From a virus, in IMG/VR virus record IMGVR_UViG_3300010373_000012, positions 1-47,185 of that record: 47,185 bases of DNA. One strand, given 5' to 3'. The notes under the pieces were generated by a model, which was given only the letters and a program-made list of their open reading frames with translations, was not told the origin of the DNA and searched no databases. Numbering within the stretch: position 1 is the first letter of the stretch; each line of letters opens with the position of its first letter. The translations under genes and the position numbers were made by a program. This document shows positions 45,588 through 47,185 of the stretch, piece by piece.

Positions 45588-45838
45588 CACGCCGCTCCCT
45601 TGATCGCCGCTTCGAGCTTGTCAGTTTGCTCCGTCAGATAGTCGATCGACTCCTGATCGTGTTTATTGCATAGCTCGATCTCGCGGCGATGACTGGCAAT
45701 CACCTCGCGCACAGCGACAAGATACGCGTCGATGGCGTCGGCCATTTCGTTAGCGGTCTCGTTGGTAAGGGTCCGGTAATCTGGGTCATCGCTCCGATGG
45801 CGAAGTTGATTTTTCACCTGTTCCAGCGTCATCGTCAT
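45587..45838 (-). CDS. Helical hypothetical protein (83 aa)
   Basis: Begins MTMTLEQVKNQLRHRSDDPD; the rest is helical (ANEMADAIDAYLVAVREVIA, IDYLTEQTDKLEAAIKGAA). ATGA overlap with the preceding gene. No family was recognised. Confidence 0.68.
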   Translation of the reverse strand: MTMTLEQVKNQLRHRSDDPDYRTLTNETANEMADAIDAYLVAVREVIASHRREIELCNKHDQESIDYLTEQTDKLEAAIKGAA

Positions 45839-46125
45839 GACGGATCTCCTTTGAGGATTCTATCTGCCCGCATCTGCGCCGCCTGTGCTGGCGGGTGGCC
45901 GAGAAAGTACGGTTTCCAGTCTCCGTACTCACCGGGCTTGTCGGACCAGTAGCGTTTGCCATCACTGAGCAGCGCGGTATAGCCGTCCGGCACCGCCCCC
46001 TCGTCCGCCTTGATGCGCTCAAGGAGGTCGGCGTAGTCGTTGAGCATGCGCATTGGTACTTCATCGAATACTCGCGCGTGCCTGTCTGCTTCAGCCCGCA
46101 CTTCCTTCACCGAATACTTACTCAT
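45835..46125 (-). CDS. Hypothetical early protein (96 aa)
   Basis: Begins MSKYSVKEVRAEADRHARVF; a middle segment YTALLSDGKRYWSDKPGEYG resembles a small phage motif (DGxRYWSxxPG). GGGGAG precedes the ATG at 46125. The gene overlaps the preceding one by 8 nt. Function unknown. Confidence 0.68.
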   Translation of the reverse strand: MSKYSVKEVRAEADRHARVFDEVPMRMLNDYADLLERIKADEGAVPDGYTALLSDGKRYWSDKPGEYGDWKPYFLGHPPAQAAQMRADRILKGDPS

Positions 46126-46393
46126 GGCGTTCTCCCCACTTTGATTCAATTCTTTTTCTAGTTTCGCGAGAAAGGCCAGAGCCATTTCCATGACCAGGCA
46201 TGCTTTCCTCCAGCTCCTTGCATGCGCGTATATCGCACGACTCCGAGCAAACCCATCCGCCGTAATAGCAGGCACGCACGATACCTAGCTCGTTTAACGG
46301 GTAGTAAGCACGGCCGCCTTTTCGGTACGGGCTGCCACGCAACTCTCGTCCACAGCCACGGCATATCGGCGTTGTGTCGGTACAACTATGCAT
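46118..46393 (-). CDS. Zinc-finger early protein (91 aa)
   Basis: Contains CRGCGREL near the N-terminus and GGWVCSESCDIRAC about 35 residues later, together able to hold one zinc. Strong ribosome-binding sequence AAGGAG at 6 bases before ATG 46393. Its C-terminus is polar (RETRKRIESKWGERHE). It overlaps its upstream neighbour by 8 nt. Function unknown. Confidence 0.7.
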   Translation of the reverse strand: MHSCTDTTPICRGCGRELRGSPYRKGGRAYYPLNELGIVRACYYGGWVCSESCDIRACKELEESMPGHGNGSGLSRETRKRIESKWGERHE

Positions 46394-47150
46394 GGCGTTC
46401 TCCTTTGCGGGCGGCGTCGATCCACGAATCCCATTCTCGCTCTGGCTCGTCGCAGTTAAGCGAAGGCCCGGAAGACAGTCGCATAAACCCATCGACGGCC
46501 TTATTGCGCAAAAACCGCCACCTCGCTGCATCCTCCGCATCCCCGCTCACCTCCGCCACTTTGGCGAAGTGGGTGAGGGCGGCTCGCATCCAGCGCATTG
46601 GCTGTTCTTGTTCCATGCGCAGCCAGCGCTCGCCGTAAAAGGCGCGGCAAGCTCCACGCACATCCGCATCGCTCACCCCGCCAGATTGTGCGGGGTTGGT
46701 TACTGGCTTGAGCATTTCGTGGGCCTGTTTTGCGCGTCCGGGGCCGTTGTGCCGTTCAACATGGCCTATTGCTGCCAAAGCCGACTCACGCGATACAACT
46801 TCACCTACCGCCCCGCCATCGCCGCCAGATCGCGCGGAGTCGTGGCGCGTTACCAGATCAGATCGGATGTACTTCACTTCGCAGTCAAGCACCGAATCTG
46901 CACACCACGTAATTTCGTCGCCGTGATCGGCAGGGAAAGCTTCTTCATGATCGGATTCGTCGTCGCTGATCTGCAAATAAATCTGCTCCGGAGCGGTGCG
47001 GATAAGCTCCGTCACCGCGCAGCCATCGCCCTCGGCGTCGAGGATGGAGAGGAGTTCGTCAGCACATTCGCGGTATGTTTCCTCGGCCGATCCGTACACA
47101 TTCGGAACGACCTTCCATCGCTCAGCAAGCTCTCGCAGGAGCGCGGTCAT
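46386..47150 (-). CDS. Multi-segment hypothetical early protein (254 aa)
   Basis: N-terminal helical half (AERWKVVPNVYGSAEETYRE), a central acid region with ITWCADSVLDCEVKYIRSDL, and a C-terminal half combining RGACRAFYGERWLRMEQEQP with AARWRFLRNKAVDGFMRLSS. The last two patterns recur, singly, in small phage proteins, so this gene looks like a mosaic of such modules. The start lies in the terminal repeat and overlaps the preceding gene across the junction (ATGA at bases 85-88). Function unknown. Confidence 0.75.
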   Translation of the reverse strand: MTALLRELAERWKVVPNVYGSAEETYRECADELLSILDAEGDGCAVTELIRTAPEQIYLQISDDESDHEEAFPADHGDEITWCADSVLDCEVKYIRSDLVTRHDSARSGGDGGAVGEVVSRESALAAIGHVERHNGPGRAKQAHEMLKPVTNPAQSGGVSDADVRGACRAFYGERWLRMEQEQPMRWMRAALTHFAKVAEVSGDAEDAARWRFLRNKAVDGFMRLSSGPSLNCDEPEREWDSWIDAARKGERHA

Positions 47151-47185
47151 GGCTTGTTCTCGATGGTGGTGAAAGTCGCTGTCGC
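47063..47185. repeat. Right copy of 123-bp terminal overlap
   Basis: Identical to 1-123. Bases 47147-47185 again hold the end of the 60-aa zinc-ribbon gene, so that gene should be counted once when the genome is circularised. Confidence 0.95.

Overview
The window is a complete, circularly closed genome of a temperate tailed phage with a contractile tail. The first 123 bases are repeated exactly at the end (1-123 = 47063-47185), so the circular unit is about 47,062 bp. The order of portal, head morphogenesis, DUF2213-type protease/scaffold, major capsid, sheath, tube, frameshifted chaperone, short tape measure, spike, gp25-like, J-like and P2 I-like proteins resembles the structural module of Bcep781-like myophages. 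Here it is joined to a lambda-like control, replication, late-switch and lysis layout. High G+C, a tRNA-Val(GAC) attachment site and attC sites resembling those of Xanthomonas-type integrons suggest a gammaproteobacterial host in or near the Xanthomonadales; the host is an inference.

Layout: (1) A long leftward early operon starts at a promoter near 6.42-6.45 kb, crosses the circular junction and ends at the integrase (41.6 kb). Most of its genes overlap by ATGA or TAATG. It encodes many small proteins, a 36-cysteine tripeptide-repeat protein, a recombination set (ERF annealing protein, YqaJ/lambda-type exonuclease, DUF1367 and YbcO-like proteins), and then excisionase and integrase. (2) Just before the excisionase this operon contains four 56-bp imperfect palindromes with the architecture of integron attC sites. 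They divide the DNA into promoterless one-gene units of 265-277 bp. (3) The immunity switch (6.4-7.4 kb) has a repressor and a Cro-like protein with five copies of TAGG-N4-CCTA at the left and right operators. (4) Rightward early genes (7.2-13.5 kb) encode an O-like initiator with iteron-like repeats inside its gene, a DnaB-like helicase, a VRR-NUC nuclease, several zinc-finger proteins and a Q-like antiterminator.

(5) A pR'-tR'-like promoter/terminator pair follows the Q-like gene, then tRNA-Gly(UCC), a structured leader and a lysis region (membrane protein, lambda R-type endolysin, holin-like protein, lipoprotein, class 3 lipase). (6) Rightward packaging, head, tail, baseplate and fibre/spike genes run from 18.6 to 41.3 kb, interrupted by one inverted gene for an exported protein (22.7-23.2 kb). 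(7) attP consists of a 3' tRNA-Val fragment flanked by repeated arm-type sites.

The most unusual features are the attC-like cassette array inside a phage early operon with no IntI-type integrase in view, the [CSx]n protein, the Nudix-protease-scaffold fusion with a likely internal start, and the lipase in the lysis region. All assignments come from reading the sequence; no database or structure search was run.
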